DNA of 64,000 bases from Adiantum capillus-veneris (GCA_014529385.2 CM043958.1:151820793-151884792); one strand, 5' to 3'. Shown: positions 46,621-58,591, counted from the first letter of the stretch. Translations and numbers: made by a program. Notes: generated by a model from the sequence alone, not told the origin.

Positions 46621-48149
46621 TGTCATAAAATATAATATCTAACTTTACCAAATGATTTTCTCATATTAAATTGATCTTTAATATGAAAAAAATAAAAGGG
46701 GAACAAGAGTTAGGATATAGATATGTGCTTCTAGATCTATCTCAACAGGGGACCAAAAGGAGAAATGGTTGCATTTCACTAGGGGTCCAAAAGGAGACAG
46801 TCTACCAAAGATCAATGTGCGATAAGTGCATCTAGATTCACCTCAGCAAGGGACCAAGAGGAGAGATGGTTACATATCAATAGGGGTCCAAAAGGAGGTA
46901 GTATATCAAAGAGCAACGTGCATCTAATGGATCTTAAATGACCTTAGGGTTAGCTTCATTAAAGACCTCCAAAAGTTAGTGTTAAAAAGTCCTTTGACCT
47001 TAGGCAAGCTATGGCTGACTTTGAGGTGGAAATCCTACCAAAGCATAAGGTGTTTGTTGGCTTGCTAAGTGTTTGTGGGAACCTTGCCCAAGCTTGAGGC
47101 GATTCTCATGCTTAAATGACTAAGGTTCTTGAAGTGTTCAATTTAAAGATAAACTCTCAAGAGGCATAAAAGGTTTCCATGCTTAATTGACTAAGTGCTT
47201 GAAGTGTTCAATTCAAACCAAATGACTTAAGAAGCATAAAAGACACATGTCAAAATCCTCCACATGTGGCCCTCATGATGTGCTTGAATTCTATTGGATA
47301 GGCTTTAAAGGGGTCCAATGAGAACTTAGATGCATAAAAATAAATAATTAACTTCTTTCTCTTAAAGAGGAAAAAGAAGACAGATGTCTAAAAGATATAA
47401 TTAAATAATACGAGAGAGAGAGAGAGAGAGAGGTATACTCTCCCACACACACACACATTCTCTCATTGTGGAAAGTGAAAAGTGCAAGAGCTCCATCTCC
47501 TTCTCCAAGCTTGTTGAGAAGTGGAAAGCCTACACCAACACTCTTGGCTATGGAATGCAAATCCAACCAAGAACCATGCTTCAATGCTTAAGCTTGCCAT
47601 CTTCTTCATCTTCATTACTATGCTATTATGCTATACTAAAGAAGAAGAGTGATAATAAGTGAAGGACTGTGTCTTTCTCCTATGGTTGATTCTTCTTTCT
47701 CTTCCCTACCCTCATTTCCCGCTAGCTCTCTCCACCTTCGAAGGTGTTTGAGGCCTTGGGACTGAGGCTTGGGATAGTTAATGTTTTTTGCAAAGTTTAT
47801 GTTATGCTCATGATGCATGAAGCTTTCCATCTTCATAGCATCACCAAGATCACAAGGAGCACAAATATTGTATTGTACCAAGTCTCTCTTGATGGGAGAA
47901 TCTATAATACAAACGCCTTTTGGAGGGGGAACCACCTCCAAGTAAATCCGGTCCTCAACTATTGTCACGTTCTCTTATACTCTCTCTCTTGCAAAAGTAT
48001 AGTTCATGCCAAGTTAATTAAGTACTATGTTTATGTTGCTACCATCAATTAAGTTCACCCTCTATGTTCTCAAAATGATCTCACAAAAATGCTCACTCTA
48101 ATTCTCTTAATTCCGTTATTTTCAAAGTTCATAGGCCATTTCCATTACA
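46621..48149 (+). repeat. copy 3 3' LTR
   Basis: A 1529-bp LTR, TGTCATAAAATATAAT...CCATTACA, with the polypurine tract TTTCAAGAGAGAGGTAA just upstream (46604-46620). The antisense ORF remains open for 110 codons at 47968-47636 (minus), despite the decay of gag-pol. Confidence 0.88.
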
Positions 48150-48154
48150 TGTAT

Positions 48155-48658
48155 AAGCTTAATTTTATCAAGCTTAATTCTCATTGGTGAAGCCTATAGG
48201 CCATCCAATAGGATCTAGGCTTAATTGGGGCAACATGGCTAGGGGCCTAACATGCGCTTGACATGTGTTCTTAATACTTTGAGTGAAAAAGGTGAGGCCT
48301 TATTTTGAGTGGAAAAGGTGAGGCCTGACATGTGGCTTGACATGTGTTCTTAATACTTTGAGTGAGAAAGGTGAGGCTGACATGTGGATTGGCACGTGTT
48401 CTTAACGGTTTAAGTGAAAAAGGTGATTCTTGTGGACAAGGTGACTTTTGGGAAGTGTGTGGGTGCATTCTCTCTCACCCCCCACCTTTAGGTCTAGTCC
48501 CCTCTCTTTTTAATTTATATTTTGGGGTCCATGTTGATTTGTGAAGTTATTTCAAGGTTGGGCATGGTTCCCACCTAAAACACCTCAAAATTGGGAATGG
48601 TTCCCACCTAATGGTCCTAGGTCTAAGGTCTTTAACACTAACCTTTTGAGGTCTTAAT
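48155..48658 (-). repeat. outer solo LTR of family G, segment 3, with internal tandem repeat
   Basis: LTR-like sequence resumes after the TGTAT duplication (AGCCTATAGGCCATCCAATAGG, GGGCAACATGGCTAGGGGCC). At about 48240-48430 a unit containing CTTGACATGTGTTCTTAATA and GAGTGAAAAAGGTGAGGC is repeated about three times. It ends in TTAAT (48654-48658), the target site of the copia element. Confidence 0.75.
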
Positions 48659-48829
48659 TGTTGGGATTAAAGCCCAAGTGGCCTCTTATACGGATATGGC
48701 CGCCCGCCCGCCTAACTCACTTATCACTAACTCTTTATATATACTCACTGATACTTTTGTGGATAATAAGGTTTTGGGAGATAACCCTTCAAAAACGATT
48801 CTCTGTGTACTATGTAAGCTCTCTGTGTA

Positions 48830-48887
<58 letters not shown>

Positions 48888-48915
48888 TTGATCCACGCTT
48901 TGCTCCGCGACTTCA
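48659..48915 (+). repeat. copia 5' LTR and primer-binding site
   Basis: The 257-bp LTR runs from TGTTGGGATTAAAGC to GCGACTTCA. It includes a (TG)n tract at about 48832-48887 that is only a few bases long in the 3' LTR. TGGTATCAGAGC follows at 48918-48929. Confidence 0.93.
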
Positions 48916-48929
48916 ATTGGTATCAGAGC

Positions 48930-50036
48930 TTGGTTCAGTGCGTATTTGCGTAATCGCGTGCGCGCACTGTTCGGACAGATTCTGGATCCGGAGCTTAGAA
49001 ATTCACACTCGGCATTCCGGGAGCATTTCCAGCAGGTGTCTTGTTGTTTGACCCCCCTTTCGAAGCCGTTTATGCCCTCAGAATTTCATTATGAGCACTA
49101 CATCAAAAGATAGGTTTCAACTGCAAAGAAATCCATCTTGTGTAGATTGGCAAGCATGAGGTGGTCGGCATCAATATCGGCATCGACATACATCACTCAT
49201 TCGTCTTCAAAGCATCATCATAGACCACGTACACATATATATCATTAGATATATATATTGCAGTATGTATTGCTACTTCTTGTGCTTGCCAAGTTCCAAG
49301 GGAGGTGTGGCCATACGACGGCTTGACACCACTGGCATGTATTGCAGATTGATGTACTGTGATTGTGGGTCTGCTAGTTGTGAGTCACGCTAGCAAACAG
49401 ACCACCGCAGTGGTCATAGGACAATGATTGGTCTATTGTAGGATGTATGCTAGTTCTGGGCAGTTTTCTGAGCCATCTGTGAGAGTCGTGTGTGAGGTTT
49501 TTTGAATCCAAGCACTGGGGGCTGGGTTACCCAGTGTGAGGTGGATTAGGTTGCTGGAGTTCCCCTCTACACGCATTCTCTTCGGCAACTTTTATCCCTT
49601 AGGATGTATGACTTTGTGTAGACACTGGATTGCATCTTATGCGTCAGGCCGTTGAGGCATTGTTCAGGGTTCAGTCTTGAGACAGATATAGGTTCTGTCA
49701 TCGCCCAGACAGGAGACAATGCATGCTTACAGGATAGCATATTACAGAGATTTTCAGATTTGTCACTAGTCAGCTATTTATGATTGTTTTTTAAGTTATC
49801 TTTTGGTTCCCAGAGCTCAGTTTACAGGGGAGACTTTGTCAAAAAATTTCAAAATAGTGACAGTTCCTGAGGAAAGGTGTTCAGCTTGTTGTTTACAGCT
49901 TGTTTACTGTGTACAGAGGCCAGTTTACAGCTTGTTGTTTACAGCTTGTTGTTTACAGCTTGTTTACTGTGTACAGAGGCCAGTTTACAGGGGAAACTCT
50001 GCCGGATTTTTCCCAGAAGTAAACAGTTTGGCAGAT
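48930..50036 (+). other. copia 5' leader with short tandem duplications
   Basis: About 1.1 kb of non-coding leader separates the primer site from the gag start. At about 49885-49990 the segment GCTTGTTTACTGTGTACAGAGGCCAGTTTACAG occurs twice, interleaved with three copies of CTTGTTGTTTACAG. No gene or captured host sequence was recognised in 49030-49790. Confidence 0.6.
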
Positions 50037-50851
50037 ATGGCATCTTCTCAAAGTGAGACTCTTTACAACATAAAGAAGCTGGATGGCACAAAATTTCCAT
50101 TTTAGAAGAAGCAGATTTGGCAGGTTTTGGTGCAGAAAAAACAAGTGAAGCCACTGAAGCTCGAAGGGGAGAGACCAAAAGGTATGGCTGAAGATGAGTG
50201 GGAAGAGCTCGACGGGTTAGCTTGTTCCACAATCATGCTGACACTGGCAGAAAATGTTTACTTCAACGTAGCAAAAGAGACTACAGCGTATGGCGTATGG
50301 CAAAAGCTATGTGGTAGGTACGAGAAACAAACTGCTGCTTCTCAGATTTACTGGCTCAAGAAATTAGTGGATTTGAAGATAAAGGAAGGGACAGCCATGT
50401 CAAATCATCTCAGTGAATTTCACACAATTTTCAGCCAGTTAACAACACAGGAATAGTCTTTCCAGATTCAGTGAAGGCTATGTTTCTCTTAATCACTTTG
50501 CTAGACAGTTGGGATACTTTTCGTACAGCGTTAAGTAATTCTGTTGCGCCAGAAGGTCTTACAAGTGCCAATGTAGAAGGCAGCTTACTCATAGAGGAAG
50601 TGAACAAGAAGAACATTGACAAAGGCAAAGGCAATAGTGTTTTGGTCGTTCGAGGGAGACAACAATCTAAAGAGAAAAAGGGTAAGAAGGCACAAAACCA
50701 AAGTAAGCTTCGTGATTCAAAGTCAAAGGATGACATAGAATGCTACCATTGTGGCAAGAAGGGTCACATGAAGCGAGACTGTACGAAGTGGAAACAAGAA
50801 AAAGGCAAAACAAAGAGTTCTGAGCAAGATGAAAAGAAGAGTTCTCAGTGA
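50037..50851 (+). pseudogene. copia Gag
   Basis: Starts MASSQSETLYNIKKLDGTKF, the usual gag opening for this group, interrupted by a stop at about 50103 and a frameshift near 50455. Later parts include GVWQKLCGRYEKQTAASQIY, then the zinc knuckle CYHCGKKGHMKRDC at about 50740-50780. It forms the particle and packages RNA in an active element. Confidence 0.85.
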
Positions 50852-51400
50852 AGATTGAAGAGGTGAATGTCACAGGATCTAGTTCAGACAGTGATTCTGG
50901 TATAGCAGCTAGTGACATCTTCCTCACAAGCAATCTTGATTCTGTTTTCTTGACTGCAGAGAATGGACATGCTATGAGTGATTGGATTATCGACTCAGGG
51001 GCATCTTTACATGTTTCTCCGCACAAAGAGTGGTTTACATCATATGTGACTACTAAAGATTATGTCATACTTGGCAATGAGTAGGTTTGTGACATACTTG
51101 GAGTGGGAGATGTGCAGTTGAAGTTTCAGAATGGCTCTTCTTTATGGCTCAAGAATGTCAGACATGTTTCAACAATCCGAAAGAGCTTGATCACTACAGG
51201 GAAGTTGGATGATGCGGGTTATGTGACAGTTTTTGGGAACAGCGCTTGGAAGATCTCTAAAGGTTCGATGACTGTAGCACATGGCAGCAAGTCAGGAACT
51301 CTGTACACTTTACATGTTTCAGAGGTTAAAAACCATGTAATTAATGTGATTGAGCAGCCAAGTGTGTCACTGTGGCATCGTTCGTTGGGAAAGGCATTGA
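50848..51400 (+). pseudogene. copia protease and pre-integrase
   Basis: The aspartic protease site is WIIDSGASLHVSPHKEWF (about 50983), with the catalytic DSG intact. The pre-integrase region continues to VSLWHRSLGK near 51390. A stop at about 51082 splits it. Normal sequence ends abruptly at about 51395, before the integrase zinc-binding and catalytic core, which are absent. Confidence 0.85.
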
Positions 51401-51790
51401 GGGAAAAGCTGTTCTTAATGTGCTAGCACTAGGTCCATCTTCCCTGAAGACAACTCTTCTGATCTCCTCTGTCTTCTCTGGCTTAGCGTGAAACTTGGCT
51501 TTATTGAAATGCACATCATTGCTACGAATAAGTTTTCTGGACTCAGGATCCCAAAGCCGGTAACCCATCTCGCCCGATTCTCCGTAGCCAAGAAATATAC
51601 ACTTCTTGCTCTTTGGTTCTAACTTATTCCTGAACTCCTTAGGAATATGGCTATAAGCTTCACAACCAAAGACTCTGAGATGCTTATACGAAGGTGCCTT
51701 GCCTGTCCATAGCATCTCGGCCACTGCACTCTTATCCAAAACCCTACTAGGAGACCTGTTGATTAAATGGACTGCTGTAGCCAGGAACAA
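51341..51790 (-). pseudogene. inverted integrase C-terminal segment inside the copia element
   Basis: On the minus strand, opposite to the rest of the element, an open frame reads ATAVHLINRSPSRVLDKSAV, LRVFGCEAYSHIPKEFRNKL, CIFLGYGESGEMGYRLWD and SRKLIRSNDVHFNKAKFHA. This is the copia integrase C-terminal region. The inverted block is about 51415-51785. The forward frame resumes at once with SERVSKPLDRYVPSLNYVML. The inversion accompanies loss of the integrase core. Confidence 0.88.
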
Positions 51791-52630
51791 CCTATAGTGG
51801 CTAGAGAGGCAGAATTAGTTGTGGTGAGACGTTCTGAGCGTGTCTCCAAACCACTTGATCGTTATGTGCCATCTCTAAATTATGTCATGCTCACAGGTTG
51901 CGGAGAACCATCTTGTTACAAGGAAGCAGTACAAGTGGTTGACTCGAAAAAATGGCAGTTGGCCATGCATTCAGAGATGACAGCTCTGCATAAAAACCAG
52001 ACATGGAAGCTAGTTAAATTACCACAGGGCAAAAAGGCTCTACCTTGTAGATGGGTTTACAGGTATAAGATCACCGCTCATGATAGTCAGCCAAAGTAGG
52101 CATTGACTTTGATGAAGTCTTCTCTCCAGTGGTCAAGATGACTACATTGAGATGCTTTCTTGCATTGGTTGCTATATTGGATTTGGTGTTGCACCAAATG
52201 GATGTCAAGACAGCGTTCTTGCATGGTGATTTAGATGTGGAAATTTACATGCAGCAGCCAGAAGGGTTTGTTGAGAAAGGCAAGGAAGATTTGGTATGCC
52301 AGTTGTTAAAGAGTCTTTATGGCTTAAAACAATCACCGAGAGCATGGTACCATAAGTTCCACCAGTTTATGCTTTCTCAAGGCTACAAACGTAGCGAGTT
52401 CGATCATTGTCTATATACAAAGAAGGCTAAGGATGGCAATTGGCTGATCCTTATTTTGTATGTGGATGACATGTTGATTGTTGGGAAACACTTGGAAGAA
52501 ATTTCAGCTTTGAAGTCAAAGATGGCAAAATCGTTTGACATGAAAGACATGGGTGAGGCAAGTCATATACTTGGTATGTGCATTGAGAGAGACAGATCAA
52601 AGAAGTTGGTTTGGTTATCTCAAACATAGT
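51790..52630 (+). pseudogene. copia reverse transcriptase
   Basis: Forward frames 51767-52099 and 52129-52629 hold WQLAMHSEMTALHKNQTWKL, KTAFLHGDLDVEIYMQQPEG, SLYGLKQSPRAWYHKFHQFM and the catalytic LILYVDDMLIVG. A stop at about 52100 divides the two frames, and a further stop follows at 52627. Confidence 0.9.
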
Positions 52631-52679
52631 ATATTGACAAGGTTTTGTAACGTTTCAATATGGAGAAGGGAAAGGCATT

Positions 52680-53417
52680 GAGTGTTCCATTGCCACCATA
52701 GTGAAACTTAGCAAACAAGATTGTCCTGTGTCTGAGGAAGAAAAGGTTGAAATGGATAAGATTCCATATGCGTCTGCAGTGGGTAGTTTGATGTATGCAA
52801 TGATTGCTACACGTCCGGATATTGCATTTGCAGTGGGAGTGGTTAGCATATATATGTCAAATCCCGGCAAGAAACATTGGGAGGCAGTGAAAGGTATCAT
52901 GAGATACTTAAAACATACAAAGAGTATGCGCATATGCTATGGTAGTCAGGATTTGAGTGTCAGAGGATACACTGACTCAGATTATGCAGGAGACTTGGAT
53001 AAGAGGAGATCTACATCAGGCTATGTCTTTACATTGGCTGGAGGTGCCATATCATGGTGATCTTGATTACAAGATTGTATTACGCAGTCTACTACAGAAG
53101 CTGAGTATGTTGCAGCAAATGAGGCATGCAAAGAAGCTATTTGGCTTGGTAGATTGGTAGCAGACTTGGGAATCAAAGCAGATATGCCAGAGTTATATTG
53201 TGATAGTCAAAGTGCTATACAATTGGCAAAGAATCCAGTGTTCCATTCGAAGACTAAGCATATTGATGTGAAATATCACATCATTAGGGAAGTACTTGAA
53301 GACAAGCAGATACAACTGTTGAAGATCCACACCAAGGACAATCCTGCTGATCTACTCACAAAGGGACTTCCAAGAGAGGGCTTTGTGCATTGTCGTGAGT
53401 TATTGGGCATTGGATAG
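52680..53417 (+). pseudogene. copia RNase H
   Basis: Includes VGSLMYAMIATRPDIAFAVG, YTDSDYAGDLDKRRSTSGY, TEAEYVAANEACKEAIWLGR and HIDVKYHIIREVLEDKQIQL, ending ELLGIG and a stop at 53417. One or two in-frame stops occur near 53060. The active-site residues (D of YTDSDY, E of TEAEY) are visible. Confidence 0.9.
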
Positions 53418-53501
53418 ATGGCAGCCATGTAAATCTTTGTACATTTATGTTCATAGATTTACAGTTACTTAAAGTGCCACATTGGACTTTAAGTGGGAGG
53501 T

Positions 53502-53712
53502 TGTTGGGATTAAAGCCCAAGTGGCCTCTTATACGGATATGGCCGCCCACCCGCCTAACTCACTTATCACTAACTCTTTGTATATACTCACTTATACTTT
53601 TGTGGATAATAAGGTTTTGGGAGATAACCCTTCAAAAACGATTCTCTGCGTACTGTGTAAGCTCTCTGTGTATCTCTGTGTGAGTCGATCCACGCTCCGC
53701 TCCGCGACTTCA
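53502..53712 (+). repeat. copia 3' LTR with polypurine tract
   Basis: A 211-bp LTR from TGTTGGGATTAAAGC to GCGACTTCA, preceded by the purine-rich AAGTGGGAGG (53491-53500). It lacks the (TG)n expansion of the 5' LTR. Confidence 0.93.
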
Positions 53713-53717
53713 TTAAT

Positions 53718-53940
53718 GAAGCTTAACCTAAGGTAAGGTCTTTTCAAGCTCCATTAGGTGCACGTTGCTCTTTGGTAGACCATCTCCTTTTTGGACCGTC
53801 TCTCCTCTCGGTCCCCTACTAAGATAAGTCTAGCAGCACATGTTAATATTCTAACTCTTATTCCCTTTTATCTTCCCATATTAAATGATCAATGTAACAT
53901 GAGAAAATCATTTGGGATAGGTAGATATTAAATATTACAA
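53718..53940 (-). repeat. outer solo LTR of family G, segment 4 (end)
   Basis: Matches the family G LTR end (AGACCATCTCC, TCAATGTAACATGAGAAAATC, GTAGATATTAAATATTACA). The 5 bp after it, CACAC (53941-53945), repeat the 5 bp before 22208 and mark the insertion site in the LINE. Confidence 0.8.
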
Positions 53941-53945
53941 CACAC

Positions 53946-56410
53946 CATTGTGCTGATCCAGAAGACTGGAGACACTTTGGACCCAGGGAATTACAGACTA
54001 TCATGATCAGCCATACAATGGCCAAGCTATATGGGGCAGTTCTTGAGGCTGAGCTTAGTTCTTACGGGTAGGCCAGGCAGGGTTCACGCGGACCTTCTCT
54101 ACTGTTGACCACATCTTCATTTTGCGCTACCTCATTGATGGGACAAAGGTGTGGAAGAAGAGGCTTTATTGCTGCTTTGTGGATTTTCGCAAAGTGTTTG
54201 ACTCCGTCTCACAGGAGAGGCTCTTTCGATGACTCCAGAATTTGGGGATACCTTTAGAGATGCTATGGGCCATCTACGCTCTCTATGAGAGAGAGACTGG
54301 GAGAGTTCATTGCCCAGGCGGTATGTCAGAGTCTATTGCTAGCACTATTGGTGTTAAGCAAGGATGCCCCCTCTCCCCAACCGTCTTCGGACTCTACATC
54401 GACAAGATCTCCGACTACATGCTACAAGCAAGAGGGGCAAGAGCGGACCTAGCAGGTACCACAATCCACATTATATTATATGCTGATGACATTTTATTGG
54501 TTTCAAAGTCAGTACAGGGCCTGCAGAGCCATCTGAGAGGTTTATATGAGTTTTGCACATACAAGGGACTCATAGTGAATCTTAGGAAAACCAAGATCGT
54601 GATCTTCCACACCTCCAGAGCAGTTTGACAAGGAGCCACATTCATAGCAACAACAGGACCAGTAAAGGTGGTCACCTCTTACATCTACTTGGGAGTCACA
54701 TTCACTAGCAGATAGGGGCCCTTCTCCATGGCACAAGCCGCCACTGAAAAGCTCACCAAAGGATTTGTAGCACTGGCCATGTTAGAGCGAAGATGCCATC
54801 AAGCATGCTTTCAAGAGCCCCGCATAAAGGGTGGCTATTCGACACATTAGTCACTCCAACCCTGATGTATGCAGCAGCAGTGTGGGCACCCAGAGTGACA
54901 GATAGCCAACGGGCATGGATTGAGAGACCACATATCTATATGATCCCTCGTCTTTTTTTCAAGCACATAGTGCCACCGGGGTAGAGCTTTCCATCCCCCC
55001 CCCCAATTGGTAGTGGAGGCACTCTTCCAGACGATCTCCTTCATCTAGAGAGTGCGAGAGCTCCTGATTGATAGACTCACACGATGAGCATTTGAGGCAG
55101 CTATACAAATATCTGAGATCGGATACAACAAAGCATGGTACAGACATATTAGAGCATGGTTCGGAGCACATGGCCTTGACCTAGAGATTTTGCTACCTTT
55201 ACAGTATGACCCCGACTCCCCCCAACTTCAGCTTGCACGTAGTGAGAGAAACATAGTGATTTGAGATGATCTCTGGCAGCTCTATTTCAAAAAGACTTGG
55301 ATCACATCCCGCCTCCGACGGAAGATGTCATTCAAAATATTCAACAAAAACATTGTTCATCTCTTCAATCTTTATACTGCTTTCCTTAGTCTTGCCTTCT
55401 TCCTGCTGCTTGTCTTTACCTTTCTCTTGTTTCCACACATCTCAAGTGTTGGGTTCTCAAGAAGTACCTTTTTGATACATTCATGACACTGGTTCTTCTT
55501 TATGGAGTTGAAGTGTGGGGCGAGAGCATCTCAAAGTCTACTTAGAAAGAGTTTGATAATGTCCAAAAGCGTTTTCTTACAAACTTTCTCCAAGTTAAGA
55601 CACAAAAACACCATATATGCTCCTACTTCTTGAGTCGGGATCTCTTTCAATTGAGGTTATGGGCATGGCAAGGGTTGTGGAGTACATGATAAAGATGTAA
55701 AGATGCGTCAAAACCCCTCACATCGACTTTCTACAATTGCATGGGAAGCAAGCAAAAAAGTTCAAAAGACACATAAAAGCAAGATCTTGAGCACGGGATG
55801 GATGCAAGACATAAAGAAGTGGTTTGGGAGATGATGCATTACACTTGCTACATGATGCTTCAATTGAATCCCAAGTGAATGAAGCTTTCTACAACGCCAA
55901 TGTATTACGGCTTGGGAGAAATCCGGTGGGTCACGCTTCATACATTACACTACCCATATTGCCCCCCAACTACAAAAGCATGTTCTTCGCTAAAAGAGGA
56001 AACTGTACTCACACTTACATGCTTGAGCCTATCCCCTTGTCGGTGATACACACTATCGCAGCCATTCGGCTTAGCTCCCATTCCCTTCAATGTGAGACAG
56101 GGCGTTGGGGCAATGGAGAAGAGTCAAATCGATTGTGCACACTATATAGGCTCACTGCAAGTTTGAGAACCTGAGTACCACACACTACTAGAGTGCTCAG
56201 CTTTTGGTCACATCTGGACTTGCTTCTCTCACAATTTCAGCCATGACTTAGACCTACATTCTTTCTTCTCCCAACCACATCGTGGGCTCTCCATTGAGAC
56301 TCTCATCACCACAATTTTGGAGCATCAAGAGTCACTCATTAGCCATACACATACTACATCACATGTAACTTTGGTCCCATAGGTCATATTTGACCTCCGA
56401 GGATGATAAT

Positions 56411-56455
<45 letters not shown>
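53946..56455 (+). pseudogene. LINE retrotransposon, 3' part (RT to 3' end)
   Basis: The frame interrupted at 22207 resumes here: PEEWTMHT then IVLIQKTGDTLDPGNYR. RT motifs follow: TMAKLYGAVLEAELSSY, FVDFRKVFDSV, IGVKQGCPLSPTVFGLYIDK and LYADDILLVSK (catalytic YADD, about 54480). Near 56130-56220 a degraded zinc-finger-like end is seen (ETGRWG..., EYHTLLECSAFGHI). A different LINE-like piece (LYGVEVWGE..., about 55470-55880) seems to be inserted or duplicated in the C-terminal half. The 3' end is AATAAAAT followed by (CT)n, not poly-A. Stops and shifts show that it is inactive. Confidence 0.85.
56415..56454. repeat. (CT)n tail at the LINE 3' end
   Basis: About 20 CT units follow directly on GATGATAATAAAAT at the presumed LINE terminus. 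Confidence 0.9.
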
Positions 56456-56457
<2 letters not shown>

Positions 56458-57490
56458 ACTCATTACATAGTATTTGTCACTCAATCAATAATTTTTGTGA
56501 TATCAAATGTTTTCTCTCTCTCTTAAAAGGGTTAAATTATGGAGATTAGTACGCAAGTTCCTCCAAGACAATGCAGCCTCATGCTTTACGTGTAACCCTC
56601 AAGATGTCCAGAACCTTGTTAGCATTGGTGGGCACTAGGACTCCTTTTGGGGGCCTAGTGCCCCCAAAAGGCAGACACCGTACTCTAACCTACGTGTGGG
56701 TGGAGGTGTGTCTCCTTGCTAACCCCTTATTTTTTTGTCACATGCTCTACTCAAAGGAGCTTGCAAGGGAACTCACTCCTAGCTAGGGAAGAGGATTGGA
56801 TGAAGGGAACCCTCTCCTAAAAGGAAGGGATGCTAGAAGGCTATCCTAGCCTACCCCATAATAACTACCCTCTTGTTTTGAACGTATCCCTCCATCTCCT
56901 TGAAAGAAATCTAGAAAGGAGTTATGCAACCTCCACTACACCACTACTATCAACCAAAATATTGAATGGCTCTCTCTATCCCCACCACCTCACCCCTTCT
57001 CTCATCCCCTTTAATATTCAAAAAAGAGACTTGTGACTTTCCATACCTATATAAGGGTAAGGCTTTTTGACACCAACATACAAAAGAGTATCAAGTTGCC
57101 AGAAGACAACCACATACTGTTCAACTCCTTGAAGTTTTGGAATGGAGCCTGCTACACAGGTATGTAGGTTTATAATAGTGGCATTAATTGGACATCTATA
57201 ACATGTAAGAATCCCCCTTGACACCTGTCTTCCACCAAAGAGCTAGCTTTGGTTTTTGTTTTTTGGTGATGGTGACAAGTAATAGGGGACTCTTTTGGTT
57301 AATAATCCTATGTCTTGAACTCACCCCTACTCCTAACCCTTTCTCTCTCCCCCATTTTTTTGACAAACCTTGTAAAAATTGCTTAATTTAAGGCTTAATA
57401 CCATGGCTAGCATTTTTTTTGTTGAGATGTTTCTGCAATTTTAGGTATTTTTGAAGGATACATGATGTCTTATAGGCTTCATTTGATATA

Positions 57491-57492
<2 letters not shown>

Positions 57493-57556
<64 letters not shown>

Positions 57557-57559
57557 ACA
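57493..57559. repeat. compound (CT)n(CA)n microsatellite
   Basis: About 19 CT units run directly into about 14 CA units. Confidence 0.95.
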
Positions 57560-58361
57560 GCTATGCAACAAGATGACTCCTTGCCAATAGTGTTTGGAGA
57601 AGGTTTGCCTAAGCTTAGTGGTTGAGACTTCAAATTAGCCAGTTTCAGACACGATTAGCAAGAAGAAAAGTGGGTAAAAATATAAGATAGTTTTAAAAAT
57701 GCTCTTAATCAATAAATTTATATCAGTACTTTTGGTGTGTATCGTAAGGGGAGGAAATGTACCATTAAAAAAAAAAAAATTGCCATTTTGCATATACATC
57801 AACAAAGTGAAGGCTATTTGCTACAAAGGGTGGGCACAAGAAGAGTCTCAAGAGCTTGGGTTATGCATGCACCCCACAGAGCGAGAGAGAGAGAGAGAGT
57901 CAAGGGTTGTGTGTGCATCCTACACCCAGAGAGGGTTCACCTTCAAAAATACCTATAATATGCATTCAAGAGGTATTTATAAAATCCCTATACACACGTA
58001 CATCACCATAAATCAAATGACCCTTTTGTCTTTATAAACATGTAGCTATTTTTCAAATTTCCATTTTATAGCCCCTCTTGTATGCAATTCTGTAACTTTG
58101 AATTTTACTTCGAGTGAACTCATCTACTATGCGGGACGGCCGCTCTTTGCGGGTATGCTAGGCTGCGAGCATCCTCTCTCGTCGGCACTATGCATGGGTG
58201 GAAGGGGAGGGTGATGTGTGAATAAGCTGAGAGTTTAGGAAATTTTTAGTGTCAATAAAGAAGTTATAGAATATTCTAACATGGTAGGAAGAATCCCAAA
58301 ATATTTCAAAGATTTAAAGCATCTCATAAAATCTGAACAATACATAGATGACATGCATAAG

Positions 58362-58397
<36 letters not shown>

Positions 58398-58522
58398 TTT
58401 ATTTATTTATTTATTTATTTATATATATACAAACACACATTGGAATCAAGGATTTGTCGCATAGATCTTGAGGCTTTTGCTATCGTTCCAGTACATTAAC
58501 GATGACATTTAAAATTTATATG

Positions 58523-58527
<5 letters not shown>

Positions 58528-58589
<62 letters not shown>
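58528..58589. repeat. compound (CT)n(AC)n microsatellite
   Basis: About 15 CT units run directly into about 15 AC units, in the same order as the tract upstream of the RAD7-like gene. Confidence 0.95.

Positions 58590-58591
<2 letters not shown>

Larger units (their letters stand above)
39709..48149 (+). mobile_element. Ty3/gypsy family G, old copy 3, plus strand
   Basis: 5' LTR 39709-41289, primer site 41291-41302, gag-pol 41662-46260 (heavily decayed), polypurine tract 46604-46620, 3' LTR 46621-48149. The target duplication is TGTAT at 39704-39708 and 48150-48154. It is inserted in the opposite orientation inside the outer solo LTR. The many frameshifts and stops, and the greater distance from copies 1 and 2, suggest it is older than those or belongs to a diverged subfamily. 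Confidence 0.88.
48659..53712 (+). mobile_element. Ty1/copia retrotransposon with internal inversion
   Basis: 5' LTR 48659-48915, primer site at 48918, gag 50037-50851, protease 50850-51090, pre-integrase to 51390, inverted integrase segment 51415-51785, RT 51800-52630, RNase H 52700-53417, polypurine tract just before 53502, 3' LTR 53502-53712. The target duplication is TTAAT on both sides (48654-48658 and 53713-53717). It lies inside the outer solo LTR. LTRs differ by only a handful of substitutions plus a (TG)n length change. Confidence 0.93.
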
